This document shows positions 35,221 to 44,945 of a DNA stretch of 64,000 bases, in pieces; within the stretch, counting starts at the first letter, position 1, and each line of letters begins with the position of its first letter. The DNA is from Obelidium mucronatum. Taxonomy: Eukaryota > Chytridiomycota > Chytridiomycetes > Chytridiales > Chytriomycetaceae. The stretch spans positions 248,001 to 312,000 of the forward strand of contig JAIVFH010000003.1 in the NCBI GenBank assembly GCA_025765595.1, written 5' to 3'. Below the pieces are notes generated by a model. The model ran no database searches and was not told the DNA's origin. It was given only the letters and a program-made list of their open reading frames with translations. A program made the translations under genes and the position numbers.

Positions 35221-35745
35221 GAGTGGGGATCTGATTATATGTCAAGAAATCCCAAATGCCAAACAAATCCCATTTATTAAGGCCAGCGGGGAGCAGATTT
35301 TGGATGTGATCGTGCTTCCAACTAAATTTGGAAATCTTGAATTAGAACCGAACCAACCCAAATACCATGACAAAGACATCACTCCTATGTGCTTTGTGTT
35401 CAGCGAAACGGGTTTCTTGACAGAGGAGCAGTGGGTCCCAATTCTAAAGGAGTTAAAGGCTCAGTGGGAGATTCAATTCCCAGGATTGGCCTGTGTTTTG
35501 CTTTTGGACAATCTGTTAGAAACTGATAAGGCCTCCAGTGAGATTTAACAAATAACATGAGTTGCACAGCCTATTGGTAATGTTGGGGCCTAGTAATCTG
35601 GAGGCACTAGGTTTGATCCCCGGTTTCATCCGGTTTTATAACTCTTCAGGATTGATTCCTAACACAATCTTGGGGTCCACAAAACCATTGACGTCATGAA
35701 CAATTGACTTGAAGATCAGACATCAGGAAATTGGGGTTTTTGCCG
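35221..35745 (+). mobile_element. DDE transposase fragment, copy 2 (interrupted)
   Basis: Reads LDVIVLPTKFGNLEL, FSETGFLTEEQW and CVLLLDNL, paralogous to copy 1 at 34026-34250 (VLPISFGNM, FSETVFMTEEQW, NNLGTHKT). Here the catalytic Asp is intact (LLLDNL). The frame is interrupted at 35514 by the short insertion and resumes at 35671 with GVHKTIDVM, then decays and is lost by about 35745. It abuts the Cys-rich tail of copy 1, so the two copies lie head to tail. Confidence 0.7.
35515..35670 (+). mobile_element. Short insertion element (SINE- or MITE-like) with 7-bp target duplication
   Basis: ACAATCT at 35508-35514 is repeated exactly at 35664-35670. Removing one copy plus the sequence between them rejoins the transposase frame precisely (GAC AAT CT + T GGG). 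The 149-nt insert contains an A-box-like stretch (35562-35580) and a B-box-like GGTTTGATCCC (35610-35620), suggesting a tRNA-derived SINE. It also has ends GTTAG/CTAAC and an internal inverted repeat (GCCTCCAG at about 35531, CTGGAGGC at about 35599), which would fit a MITE. The class is undecided, but the insertion itself is well supported. Confidence 0.7.
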
Positions 35746-35967
35746 AAATAAATTTTGATGCATTTGATGTATTTCAAGGATTTCCTTGCATTTTAGATGC
35801 GCTTAGATGCATTTCAAATAATAGAAATAGTTGCTTTCATTTCAGAGACAGAAAGTTGCATTTCAAATAAGTATAAATATTTTGATGAATTTGAAATGAT
35901 TTAGATGTGTTCAGATTCTAGCCAGGGACTATGTGAAACTGAGGGATTTCTGCAAGGAGTTGACTTT

Positions 35968-36092
35968 CTAGGGATTGATCCCAGACACATAAGGCAAAGC
36001 TAGGGGTTGATCCCAGGGACCTTAAGGGACTTCCTAGGGATTGATCCCAGGCACATAAGGCGTTGATTCCAGGGACTTTAAGGAAAGTATAG
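35968..36092 (+). repeat. Minisatellite, about 33-nt unit, four imperfect copies
   Basis: Units start near 35968, 36001, 36034 and 36063. The shared core is GGGATTGATCCCAG followed by RCAYATAAGG or GACYTTAAGG. The core GGGATTGATCCC is itself a perfect palindrome apart from its centre. A single further core (GGATTGATTCC) lies at 35649 inside the short insertion element. Confidence 0.75.
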
Positions 36093-36838
36093 AAACAGCA
36101 AGGCAAGGTTAAAACAATTGAAATCAATGAAAACAAACAAGGATTTGTGATCAAACGCAACTTTTGGAATGGTAAGCGTTCAAGCCTTCAGGAGCCCCAC
36201 AATTGGCCATAGCTCACCTGGTGTAAAACTCCTAGACAACACATTGTTCTGAATAATCACAATGTTGGTTGAAATATTTAAGTGTAATGTTTCCATTCAA
36301 ATATTCCAGGAAGGTGAGTACTGTTTATTCATTTATATTTATTCTATACAGGTTTTGCTGAGTGGTGATGAACAGTCAATGTTGTTGCAAGCAAACTGAA
36401 GAATGTGGCAGATATAAGGATGCAGTAGGCAATCAATTGGAAAGTGGCCAGTTCAAATCTGCGCTCCATTTCAACATGTCCCAACAGTTGGGAACGCTCT
36501 GTGGAATTGTCAACAGAGTGTTGCGATAGGAGATTCGACCACTGCAGTCAAGAACAAATTCTGTCAAAATTTATGAATAATATGCGTTCAAGGGTTAGCT
36601 GTGTGGGATCAATATATTGAGAGATCCCACCAGTCAAGCCTTGACAAGCCGTATGGTGTCCAATTTAGGACACTTTTCCCTTTTCCAAACCACAGAACTT
36701 ATTCAAGAGACCCACCCTCATCCACCCTATTCCGCCGCCCTGCACTCAACAGCAACCCAAACTTTCTTTCCCGCGGAAACGCGTGCACAACCAACAACAA
36801 CTTCAAACCATTGTCAAACAGCGTGTGTTCTCTTGTAC

Positions 36839-36944
36839 TGATGATTTGGAACACAAAGTGTTGTTTATTTAATAAACTGATATCGATAAACATGAAGTGA
36901 GTTGTTGCGAAGTACACACCTGATGATTTGGAACATAAAGTGTT
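36839..36944 (+). repeat. Direct repeat, 24 nt, 82 nt apart
   Basis: TGATGATTTGGAACACAAAG at 36839 recurs at 36921 with a single C to T change; both continue with TGTT. Local tandem duplication or remnant of an element edge. Confidence 0.7.
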
Positions 36945-37078
36945 ATCTGCCCCAAATCACCAAGATTTCCGATTTGTACCAATTTTCCAATAAGTTCCAA
37001 ATCGCGCCGAGAAGGCGTTTTCACTATGGCGCTTCCAGAACTCATGGAAGTCCACGAACAACAACTATCCTTTATTCC

Positions 37079-37103
37079 AAAAAAAAAAAAAAAAAAAAAA
37101 AAA
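37079..37103 (+). repeat. Poly(A) tract of about 25 nt
   Basis: An uninterrupted run of A just upstream of the GC-rich hairpin. It could be a retrotransposition scar or simple repeat. No gene homology was recognised immediately 5' of it. Confidence 0.8.
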
Positions 37104-37129
37104 CAAAGAGAAATAAAGTTTGGGCTGCC

Positions 37130-37198
37130 GTTCAGTGCAGGCCGCCGACGCTCCCGCGGGGACTCCTCCCGGGAGCGTCGGTTCTCACATTACTGAAC
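37130..37198 (+). repeat. GC-rich perfect hairpin with outer inverted arms
   Basis: CCGACGCTCCCG (37145-37156) pairs perfectly with CGGGAGCGTCGG (37170-37181) around a 13-nt loop; an outer pair GTTCAG (37130-37135) and CTGAAC (37193-37198) extends the symmetry. It is isolated in an AT-rich background and follows the poly(A) tract. Confidence 0.8.
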
Positions 37199-37600
37199 CT
37201 AGTGATTTTATTGGTATAAAGTAAATAAGAAAAATAAATGGACTACCAGGATATACCCGGATTTTGAGTTGTCCCCGTTGTGTTAGGAATTCTGACTTGT
37301 GTAGGGGTGGATGGTCGGCGTTTGCGAGTCTTTGACCAAACGAGCTGATGGTCCTGACGTCAAAGCAGAAAGTTGATATATAAATATTCCTCCCAATTAA
37401 TCACGTCTTTTGGGATTGCTTATCAATGATAATGGAATAAATATTTCTTCTTAGACACAAAGATCACGTGCCCCTTTGCACGTTTTTATAAAATGACATG
37501 TTTTTTTTCATTGTAAATTTGTACAGAAGAAGCCACGCAATCTCACATGCAATTAGGCCAACAATGCCACCACCACTTCCCAGACTCCGACCGAAAACAT

Positions 37601-38195
37601 GAGATCCATCGCACCAGCTCTTTCTGGCCTTTTGTTTGATGGTCCGTTTTGTTCAATGGTCCGAGTGAGTACCCTACCTTAAACCTTCCTATCACCTGCC
37701 ACCTGACACCAATCCTACCAATCAACAGGCACAAATCAGCGATCTTTGACCAGTACTCATCGCGAAAATTTGGACTATTTGACTTTGTAAGTTGCATTAT
37801 TTATTTGGGTCATTGCTCATCATGCATATGAAAAAAACACAGAAATTGCAGCAACATTCTGCACAATGCTGCCAAGTTCCTCGACTTTCGTGCAGTCTTC
37901 CAGAAGAGTGGCTGCTGCCGATGGTTTGATGACATCTGACTCCATGTAAGTACAACTACTAACCCAAAATTCATCTAAAATCGATTGCTTAATCTATAGG
38001 TATCCTTTTGTTTCGAAAATAACAGCCTCTGGTTCCTTGTTGCCGCAGCTGTGAGTGTTAATTCTTGACTTGAATTGATCACAGACTAACACATGCTTGC
38101 AGACATGACGCTTCCTGGATGGAATCAACGAATCATGCTCCTCAGCTCAGGGGAACTCAGAATGCATGGAGATTATGCCTGATTCTTTGATGCCG
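37601..38195 (+). pseudogene. Spliced gene-like fragment, unknown
   Basis: Unrecognised. From an ATG near 37599 (MRSIAPALSGLLFDG) there are several fungal-type introns: GTGAGT (about 37668) to CAACAG, GTAAGT (about 37788) to ACACAG, GTAAGT (about 37946) to CTATAG, and GTGAGT (about 38051) to TTGCAG. The last two join in frame (TSDSMYPFVSKITASGSLLPQLHD). The earlier junction does not keep a single frame with the later exons, so the gene is broken or mis-modelled. A stop occurs near 38183. Confidence 0.35.
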
Positions 38196-38618
38196 GCACA
38201 GGAACAGAAAGTGACACAGGAAATTGGAGAAAAATCAAGAAAGCCGCAGTTGTTGGCAGTGATGGCCAATTCAGTGTCTCGTGTGTTTGGTTGGAATAAA
38301 TCAGTGTTTCGAATGCAATCTCAATTATTTCAGATTTACGTGTAACCTTACAAAATACGTGAAATGATTCTGCCTATTTTAAAACAATTGCGAAATGCTC
38401 AAAATCATTTTATGATGATCTCTCTCTATTTAGAAATTCAATGAGATATTTGCGAGAATCTCAGATATTCGCCAAATCCAGCAAATGGATTCAGATCTGG
38501 GAAAATCATTTCCTTACATTTGAAATGATTTTGAAAATTTGAAGTATTTGAAATGCGATGCGAAATCCTGGCGAATCGATTAGCCCATTTGAAAAATTAA
38601 GACACATTATAATTTATT
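38196..38618. other. AT-rich stretch, no gene
   Basis: Degenerate AT-rich sequence with repeated GAAATGATTTTG-like and CAAATGGATTC-like words. Nothing coding seen. Confidence 0.5.
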
Positions 38619-39402
38619 TTGTTACAACTAATCGCATTTGGCAGTTTTCCTGATGGAGGCTTCTTTCTACCTGCTAATACTACCCACTTCTTGCAACCAC
38701 TGGATCATGTTGCTTTTGCTGGTTTGAAAAACAAGATCTGCCAGCTTTACCGCACATTCTGCAGCTTTACTACAGCCCCTATTACAAGCCTTGGCCAGCA
38801 CCTTGTTCCCATTGGGCTAGAAGCCAGAAAGTGCCTGACAGCAACTGTTATCTCTGCGGCGTTTTGAGAAACTGGAATTTTTCCGTTTGATAAGGAAAAA
38901 ATCCTCAATAACGCAAAACTCAACGTTGCAGCAGCTACAGACATCAGCCCCGGCGCTGCAGCAATCTTCAAAGTCTTCAATACTGCTGCAACAATTCCAG
39001 CACCTAAGAAAGCTGCAGCGCCAGCAGAGAAATGTATCAAGACCAATATTGTGTATGACTTCAAAGCCCTTTGAGAAGCCAGCAAAACACATTGCCTCAA
39101 AAGCTGAGGCTCAGAAGCTGAAAGAAACACAAAAAGAAACTTTGAAAAAGGACAAGGAGAACAAAGAAAACCAGAAACTGCTTCAGAAGATGCAAGACAA
39201 TGTCGAGGTACTCACAATAATGCTCGCTGCAGCGCAACATGGCGAACATCCACTTCATGGTTCTCATGCAGTGTTTGGGAATTGTTTTGACTCTGTTCTG
39301 GATGCAGAAAGGGTGCGGAAGCGGTTGAAATGGAGCATGTGGCAGCTTGTGTTGGACAGCAGTAAAAAACAATCAGGAATAACTATGGAAGTTCTGATAT
39401 AA
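38619..39402 (+). mobile_element. DDE transposase fragment, copy 3 (C-terminal part)
   Basis: Begins GGFFLPANTTHFLQPLDHVAF (38655-38720), clearly paralogous to copy 1 at 34285 and with the final catalytic Asp kept (QPLD). It continues through stops with GIFPFDKEKILNNAKLN and a Lys/Glu-rich coiled stretch (KLKETQKETLKKDKENKENQ). It may be the distal half of copy 2, separated by about 2.9 kb of inserted sequence, or an independent copy. Confidence 0.65.
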
Positions 39403-41390
39403 TTACAACAAATTAAGAAGTTAGTAGAACCAAATAAAACAATTGTATTCATTAAGTTTCATGTGTTTTGAACAAGTCATTCAGTTGTAGTGATGGCAAA
39501 ATGGTATTTTTTGTTCCTCGGAATAAAGGAAAATTCCTCAGATTGGAGGAACGACTCTGTTCATATCTCATGTGATTGACAGCTATCTTAAATACAATGG
39601 AATAAACAATATAATGACGCAATTTATTTTCAAAACTAATCATTGACGCAACTTAATCCTTTCACTTTCATTTTCAGTATTTGGTTGAAGCCTATGAGCC
39701 ATGGTAGAGTATAAACGATTGCGTCCTTAACCATAATTTCATGTTTGTCAAGCTTTGCTGCGTCATCACCATCATAGTTGAAGACATCCAGAAAGTCTGT
39801 GTACATTCTTCCAGATTGCCCCTCAAACATAAGGCCACGTTGATTGACTGCAATCAAATCAATGGCATATCCAACCTGTTAAGAACAAAGAAAGGAACAT
39901 CAATATGTTATCATATAAATTCTGTCAACACTTGCGCAACATGCAATGAAGCAAGCGTGTACATGGATTTAGTTTGCAAAAAGCTTGACATGGATAAAAC
40001 CCAAGTGGTGTCAGACAACTTGAGAAACTCAGTAGCAGAAGTCAAAAAGTCATTGTGCAAGAAAAGCTGTGGACCGGTTCTTTGAGAATTTCCAATGTCT
40101 CAAGATAGAAATCTGTCAGTGACACTAAGGGATTAAAAATGTACTATAGTGAAGTGAATTCAAATACCACTTACAATCCTTCATTGTTAATGAGGTTCAA
40201 TGCTGCTGACTTGCCTCCGTTCAGCTTGGAAGGATCAATGGCCAAGAATCGTTTTTCGAAATGGCTGAGAAGGGAGCTACAGAAAAATTGTGTGGTTTTT
40301 TTATGCTTCAATTGGGGAGAGGTGAGGGGTAAGTTGGTTGGTTAAAATTGATGGGCATCAAGGGTGGTAAACTTGAAACCAGAAGCTTGATGCTTGCAGT
40401 AGAGATACCAAGAAGTTCTCCCAAAATGTCCCAGAGGTCTCAACAATTTTGGAATCAAACAAAGAAACAAAAAACTGGTTGGAGAGTGCACGTTTCTGGA
40501 ATATTAGTGTAACTTTATGTCAGAATTTTGTGGAAAAACAATAAATAAACCAAGTAACACACTTTCAGCTTGCTCAGTTGGTCCCAGAGCTCTTCTCCAC
40601 TTTCTGATTGGTTTGGCAAGCAGTTTAAGCCTCCCAGAGGGCTTGAACAATTTCTTGAAGCCACAGCTTGTTGTCTCTCATAATCACCACAATCTGGGAG
40701 ACATCCAGAGCCACTGTAAGGGCGGGCCAAGGGGAGTCCTTGGAGTTTCAAAACTGCTGTTGCCACAACTTTGGGTATGATTTGGAGTCCTGAGAGTGTT
40801 TTTGGATGTGTTTTGTAAGTAAGAAAGCAATCAATCAATAAAAAACTATCTCCTTACTGTGCCGGCAGTGCTGGCATGGCCCCTGTTGCTTTGTTTTGCT
40901 TCAAAAGCTTCTTCTTGGTAAGGATTTTTGCTCTTGCTGCCAGCTCATTGTTTGCCATTTTGTGATAGTTTTAGGAATGAAGGGCATCCAGATCTCGGAA
41001 CCCCTCCAATAAAAATATAAAACCCCACCATTTCCATTGGCATTAGCACTAAATTCACTGCACATTTGGCTATAGAAAGCAGTTTAAAACCACTGCCAAT
41101 CTTGCACGGCACATTCAAGTCCTCCATCCAGATGCAGCAAGAAAAACAACGCTCTCCACAACAGTCGGTCTGGGTTCCTTGTCTCAAATTGTGGCTTCTG
41201 CTAAAGGGGATGATTCCCTTCAAGTTCTTCCCCAACTGGCGATTCAGAGATGAACGCATCTGACAATGGTGGGGATATTCCATCTGACACTCAAAGTGAA
41301 TTTCCTGATGAATTACCTGAGCTCCAGTCTCACTATGGTTTGTTCTTTATCTTTGGTACAGCAAGTATGTGGCATTGAATTACTCACAAC
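39403..41390. other. Repeat island, no recognised gene
   Basis: About 2 kb. A minus-strand open stretch at 39636-39885 follows an acceptor-like TTCTTAACAG and reads VGYAIDLIAVNQRGLMFEG...TDFLDVFNYDGDD; I do not recognise it. It may be the last exon of a relic gene. The rest shows only short open frames. Confidence 0.4.
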
Positions 41391-43979
41391 AATGTATAGT
41401 AAGGCAAGCCAATCAGTGATAAGTGCGAGATTTGCAAAGTGGCGAAAGCCAAACACAAACCTTTCAAACCCACCAGCCACCCAAGAAAAGAAAACCCGCT
41501 GGAATTAGTACATATGGACTATATAATTATCAATGTGGAAGGAAGGGATGGGGAAAAGGTAGTATGGGTTCAAGTGGGGCAAAATTCCCATTCCCAGTGC
41601 CTGACCGGGCAGGTGAAACAATCCTGGAAATATTTAAGGATTGGTCACCGTGGGCAGAACAAATCTCTGGGAAGAAACTGCTCTGCATGCGTGGCGACAA
41701 CAAAAAAGCGTTTGTAGAGGGCGTTTTCAGAGGATTCCTACACAAGAAGGGGATTAGCCTGGAAACCATTATTGAATACAAACACTAACAAAATGCCACA
41801 GCGGAGGTAACAAACCGGATTCTGTCAGAGGGAGCACATGCAGTATTGCAAGATTCACCATTCACAACAGAATTTTGGCCAGACGCATATCGAATCACGG
41901 CATATACCAGAAACCGTTTGGAAAGTCCAGCGGGAGGTGTAACCTGTTGGGAAAAATTCAGCGGTCAGAAACCGATATGGAACAAACTTGTGGTTTTCGG
42001 AGTGAAAGGGTGGGCTAAGGTACCTGTTGAGAAAACAAAGGGAAGACACAAATTTGACCCACGTGGTGAAAAGGTTAGAATGCTGGGATACTGTCATGAC
42101 AGAAATGCGTACTGGGTAATCAGCGCACAAACTGGGAGAATCTTCAGAGCTAAGAGCATTGAGTTCGACGAAACAAGCCCAGAGCAACATTAGAAAAAGG
42201 GGAAATCAGAACAAGTTGAGGAAGATTCAGAAGACAAATCAATCCCAGACTCCAGCGATGATGAGAAAGAAATACCCACAACTCAAAAAACCCCCGGCAA
42301 TCCACAAGAATCCCAAAACCAGTAAAAAGATACGTACTTGTTGATTGCAAAGGTGGTGTGGTGCATTTTGCGTTTATGTCAGTCAAAGAAGCATTGAGCG
42401 GCCCAGATGCATCGGAATGGGAAGCAGCTATCAAAAAAAAGGAAGATAACTTAGAGAAGTATGAATCCTTTGGACCCCTAATACGCTTACCAAAAGGCAA
42501 GAAAGCAATCCCTGCAAAAATAATCCTGGCTGAGAAACATGACGGTGAAAAGAAAGCAAGAGGAGTTATTGGAGGACACAGGATGACACACGCTATTGAC
42601 TACGATGACATGTACTCACCTGTAGTAAAACCTCAGACGTTCCGCATACTGCTGGCAATTGCTGTTTGCATGGATTTAATTTAGTGGCAATGGCATCAGA
42701 CGTGCGATCGGCTTACCTAAACGCAGACATGGTGGATAAAGTATACGTTCTTCAGTTTCCTGGCTGGGAATTCAAGATAGCATCTAAAGGTGAACAACTA
42801 TGGGTAAGACTGGTGCAGAAAGCGGTCTACAGGGCACCTCAAGCCAGAAGGCGCTGGCAGGAAAGATTGGCTACTATTTTAGTCAAAGAAATGAAATTCA
42901 AACAATCAGCATGGGACCCGTGTTTATTTCAATACAGCAAATCACAAAGAAAGATTGGTTAATGGTGGCATCCTGGGTTGATGATTTGTTTTCATTGTTC
43001 AAGAGGCGGTTCAGAGAGGAAAGGTACAAGAATTTCATGAGTGAACTGAAGAGCTGTTTCGAAATGAAGGAGCTTGGTGAACCAAAGAGGCACATATTCA
43101 ACATTGTATGCAACTGGAAGAAGGGCACGATAACCATTTATCACAAAGACACTATTGAAGAAATGTTGGTTAACTTCAAGATGACAGAGGCGCACACCAA
43201 GCCCACTCCAATGGTTGTGGCAACTCACCTAGTACCAGCGTCAGAAGATGAGGAGACAGTGGAATACGAATACCTAAGCACTGTTGGTTGTTTGATGCAC
43301 CCGATGCAGTGGACAAGACCCAATTTAGCGATTCTCTGTGTCAACGTTAGGACAGTTCTTAAGTAAACCAAATCTAAGCCATTGGAACGCAGCAATGAAT
43401 GTGTTCAAGTACAACAAACTGGGGACTACAGTTCAAGAAATGCAAACAATGGAACGTCTATGGATATGTCGACGCTGAGTAATTGGGAGACGTTGTGACC
43501 GGAAAGCTGTTTGCTGGTTTTGCGTTTTTTGTGGGTTCAAATTTGGTGTCTTGGAAAGCTTCGAAGGGCAAGACTGTAGCCACGTCAAGTACCATTGCTG
43601 AGTTATACGGATTCTACTTGGCGGCATTGGAAGGAAAGTGGTTAGTAGAGATCCTTCATGATATTGGGTTCATCGATAAGATGGAGTTTACCTTATATTG
43701 TGACAATCAAACATTGTTGGACATCTTGAATGGCGATAAGTATCTCAAGTGTACCAAGCACAAAGTTGTCAAGATCTCAAGTGTACCAAGCACAAAGTTG
43801 TCAAGATTGAATACATTCGTGGGTTGATTAAGGAGGGATTGTTAAAGGCTGTTAAAGTTGAAGTGGCAGATAAGACTTCAGACATAATGACCAAAGCGTT
43901 GGCACGTACCTTGTTTTCAAAGCACCTTAGTGGATTGTGGGTGAGATGCTATACTGATACAGTTGAGGGGGTGTGTTAA
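41391..43979 (+). mobile_element. Broken Ty1/copia retrotransposon (pol region)
   Basis: Successive frames give copia pol in the usual order: pre-integrase finger (CEICKVAKAKHKPFKP, about 41425), integrase (LELVHMD; RGDNKKAFVEGVF; TEVTNRILSEG-like; FDPRGEKVRMLGY, to about 42190), reverse transcriptase (EALSGPDASEWEAAI, AIDYDDMYSPVVKP, SDVRSAYLNADM, SWVDDLFSL, with the VDD catalytic pair, to about 43360) and RNase H (TVATSSTIAELYG, LYCDNQTLLDIL). Frameshifts at about 41520, 42690, 42960 and 43380, stops, and a 32-nt duplication in RNase H make it non-functional. No gag or 5' LTR was found. Confidence 0.85.
43743..43806 (+). repeat. Perfect 32-nt tandem duplication inside copia RNase H
   Basis: The 32-nt unit beginning TCTCAAGTGTACCAAGCACA at 43743 is repeated exactly at 43775-43806. 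Because 32 is not a multiple of three it shifts the reading frame; the original frame is still readable on both sides. Confidence 0.9.
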
Positions 43980-44114
43980 ATAGTGCAATCTGTATAAGGA
44001 AGAGTGGATGTTTTAGTTGTTTAGCTTGACCACTTTATTATTTCTCGCTCCCAATAAAAATAAGTAGAGAGAAAAATCTATAAATTGCATTAAGTGAAAT
44101 AGCTAGTGGACAAA
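43975..44114 (+). repeat. Putative copia 3' LTR
   Basis: A purine-rich GAGGGGGTG (about 43964-43972) directly precedes TGTTAAATAGTG, the usual polypurine tract and TG start of a copia LTR. The right end is uncertain; GGACA near 44114 is one candidate. No matching 5' LTR was seen in the window. Confidence 0.45.
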
Positions 44115-44594
44115 TATGATGAAGACAATCATGAAGTTAAGGAGTACATTCGAATTGAACCGTCAAAGCATTTGAGTGGTTTCTGCATTTACCAGCCAAG
44201 ATTGGTTAAGCCACCACCAATGGAGTTGGGACTTGGCAGGACAAACATGTTTGTCGGGAAAGCCGTGCGATTCTTTTCTGCTTCAGTTGACAAGAATTCC
44301 AATTTGTTGTTTGCACTTTTGCAACAGTACCAGCCTTTACCTAAGGCCAATCAAAATGAAACCAGGTGCTTTATCTTGGAGCCTGTGTTTCGTTCAATTA
44401 TTGTGCCAGTGGATTCCATTCAAGGGACATGCCACATCATTCCATACTTTCAAGATGGACAAAATGGCGGTAGTGGAAAGGTTTATTTGAGCCCATATGC
44501 TGAAAAGTACATTTGTATTCATCTGTATGTATTCAAATACAAGTGGAATTCAAGAAATGTATGTTTACTCCACAGCCAGTTTCCCGATGTGTAA
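44106..44594 (+). mobile_element. Unknown ORF in repeat island, possible transposase tail
   Basis: An open frame of 162 codons. The C-terminal part (FRSIIVPVDSIQGTCHIIPYF) resembles the end of large fungal Plavaka/KDZ-type transposase proteins, where a VxVDSIxxxxHLIP motif is common. The similarity is from memory and weak. The frame lies directly downstream of the presumed LTR. Confidence 0.35.
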
Positions 44595-44614
44595 CGCCTT
44601 AACCGCTTGGCCAG
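44583..44614 (-). other. tRNA-Ser/Leu-like D-arm remnant
   Basis: On the minus strand the sequence reads TGGCCAAGCGGTTAAGGCG, the A-box and D-arm of a type II (Ser/Leu) tRNA. The following bases do not fold into an anticodon arm with T33, and only a weak B-box-like TTGAATTCC follows. So this is a pseudo-tRNA or SINE head, not a working tRNA. Confidence 0.5.
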
Positions 44615-44689
44615 TTTTTGAGAGTTACCGTCTACAACAGAACAAGCAGCGTAACTTGTCATATTCTTGTGTTCCCAGTAAGAAATAAA

Positions 44690-44945
44690 TGCTTGGCTCT
44701 CCTAGTCCCACAATCCAAGTCCTAAACTCAGGGAAAAGTCCTTGCAGCATGAGACACTCCTCAGGAACCGACCCAGCCATGAATTCACACACAACATCAA
44801 ATGCGCATTTTTGGAGGAAAGGCACAGGATCCACTTCTCCTGACTCAACAGTGATAAATTTTTCCTTTCGCGCATTTTTGTATAGAACTGTCCGAACTTT
44901 CACATTGTTAGCCAATACCCTGGATGTCTGCCGCCGAAGTTCCAA
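44690..44945 (-). pseudogene. Cytochrome P450-like fragment
   Basis: The minus frame reads VDPVPFLQKCAFDVVCEFMAGSVP, then LFPEFRTWIVGLGEPSIYFLLGTQEYDK, resembling the helix E to G region of CYP85-clan P450s (a Phe-Asp-x-x-Cys core and a closing PGTxYxKA-like end). The I-helix, ExxR and heme-Cys regions are absent, so this is an isolated exon-sized fragment. Its 5' end overlaps the first codons of MUS81 in antisense. Assigned by eye. Confidence 0.45.

Larger units (their letters stand above)
35746..37540. other. AT-rich gene-less stretch with small repeats
   Basis: No supported gene. It contains AT-rich degenerate repeats around GATGCATTTCAAAT (35750-35900), the minisatellite, a duplicated 24-nt segment, a 25-nt A tract and a GC-rich hairpin, each listed separately. 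A tRNA-B-box-like AGTTCAAATCTG lies near 36451. Confidence 0.5.

Noticed and set aside
44583..44640. Functional tRNA-Ser gene
   Set aside because: No anticodon stem-loop with T33 and no proper acceptor stem can be formed.
31883..44900. CRISPR array or prophage in the repeat island
   Set aside because: The repeats are few, imperfect and eukaryotic-type; no spacers of uniform length and no cas or phage genes are present.
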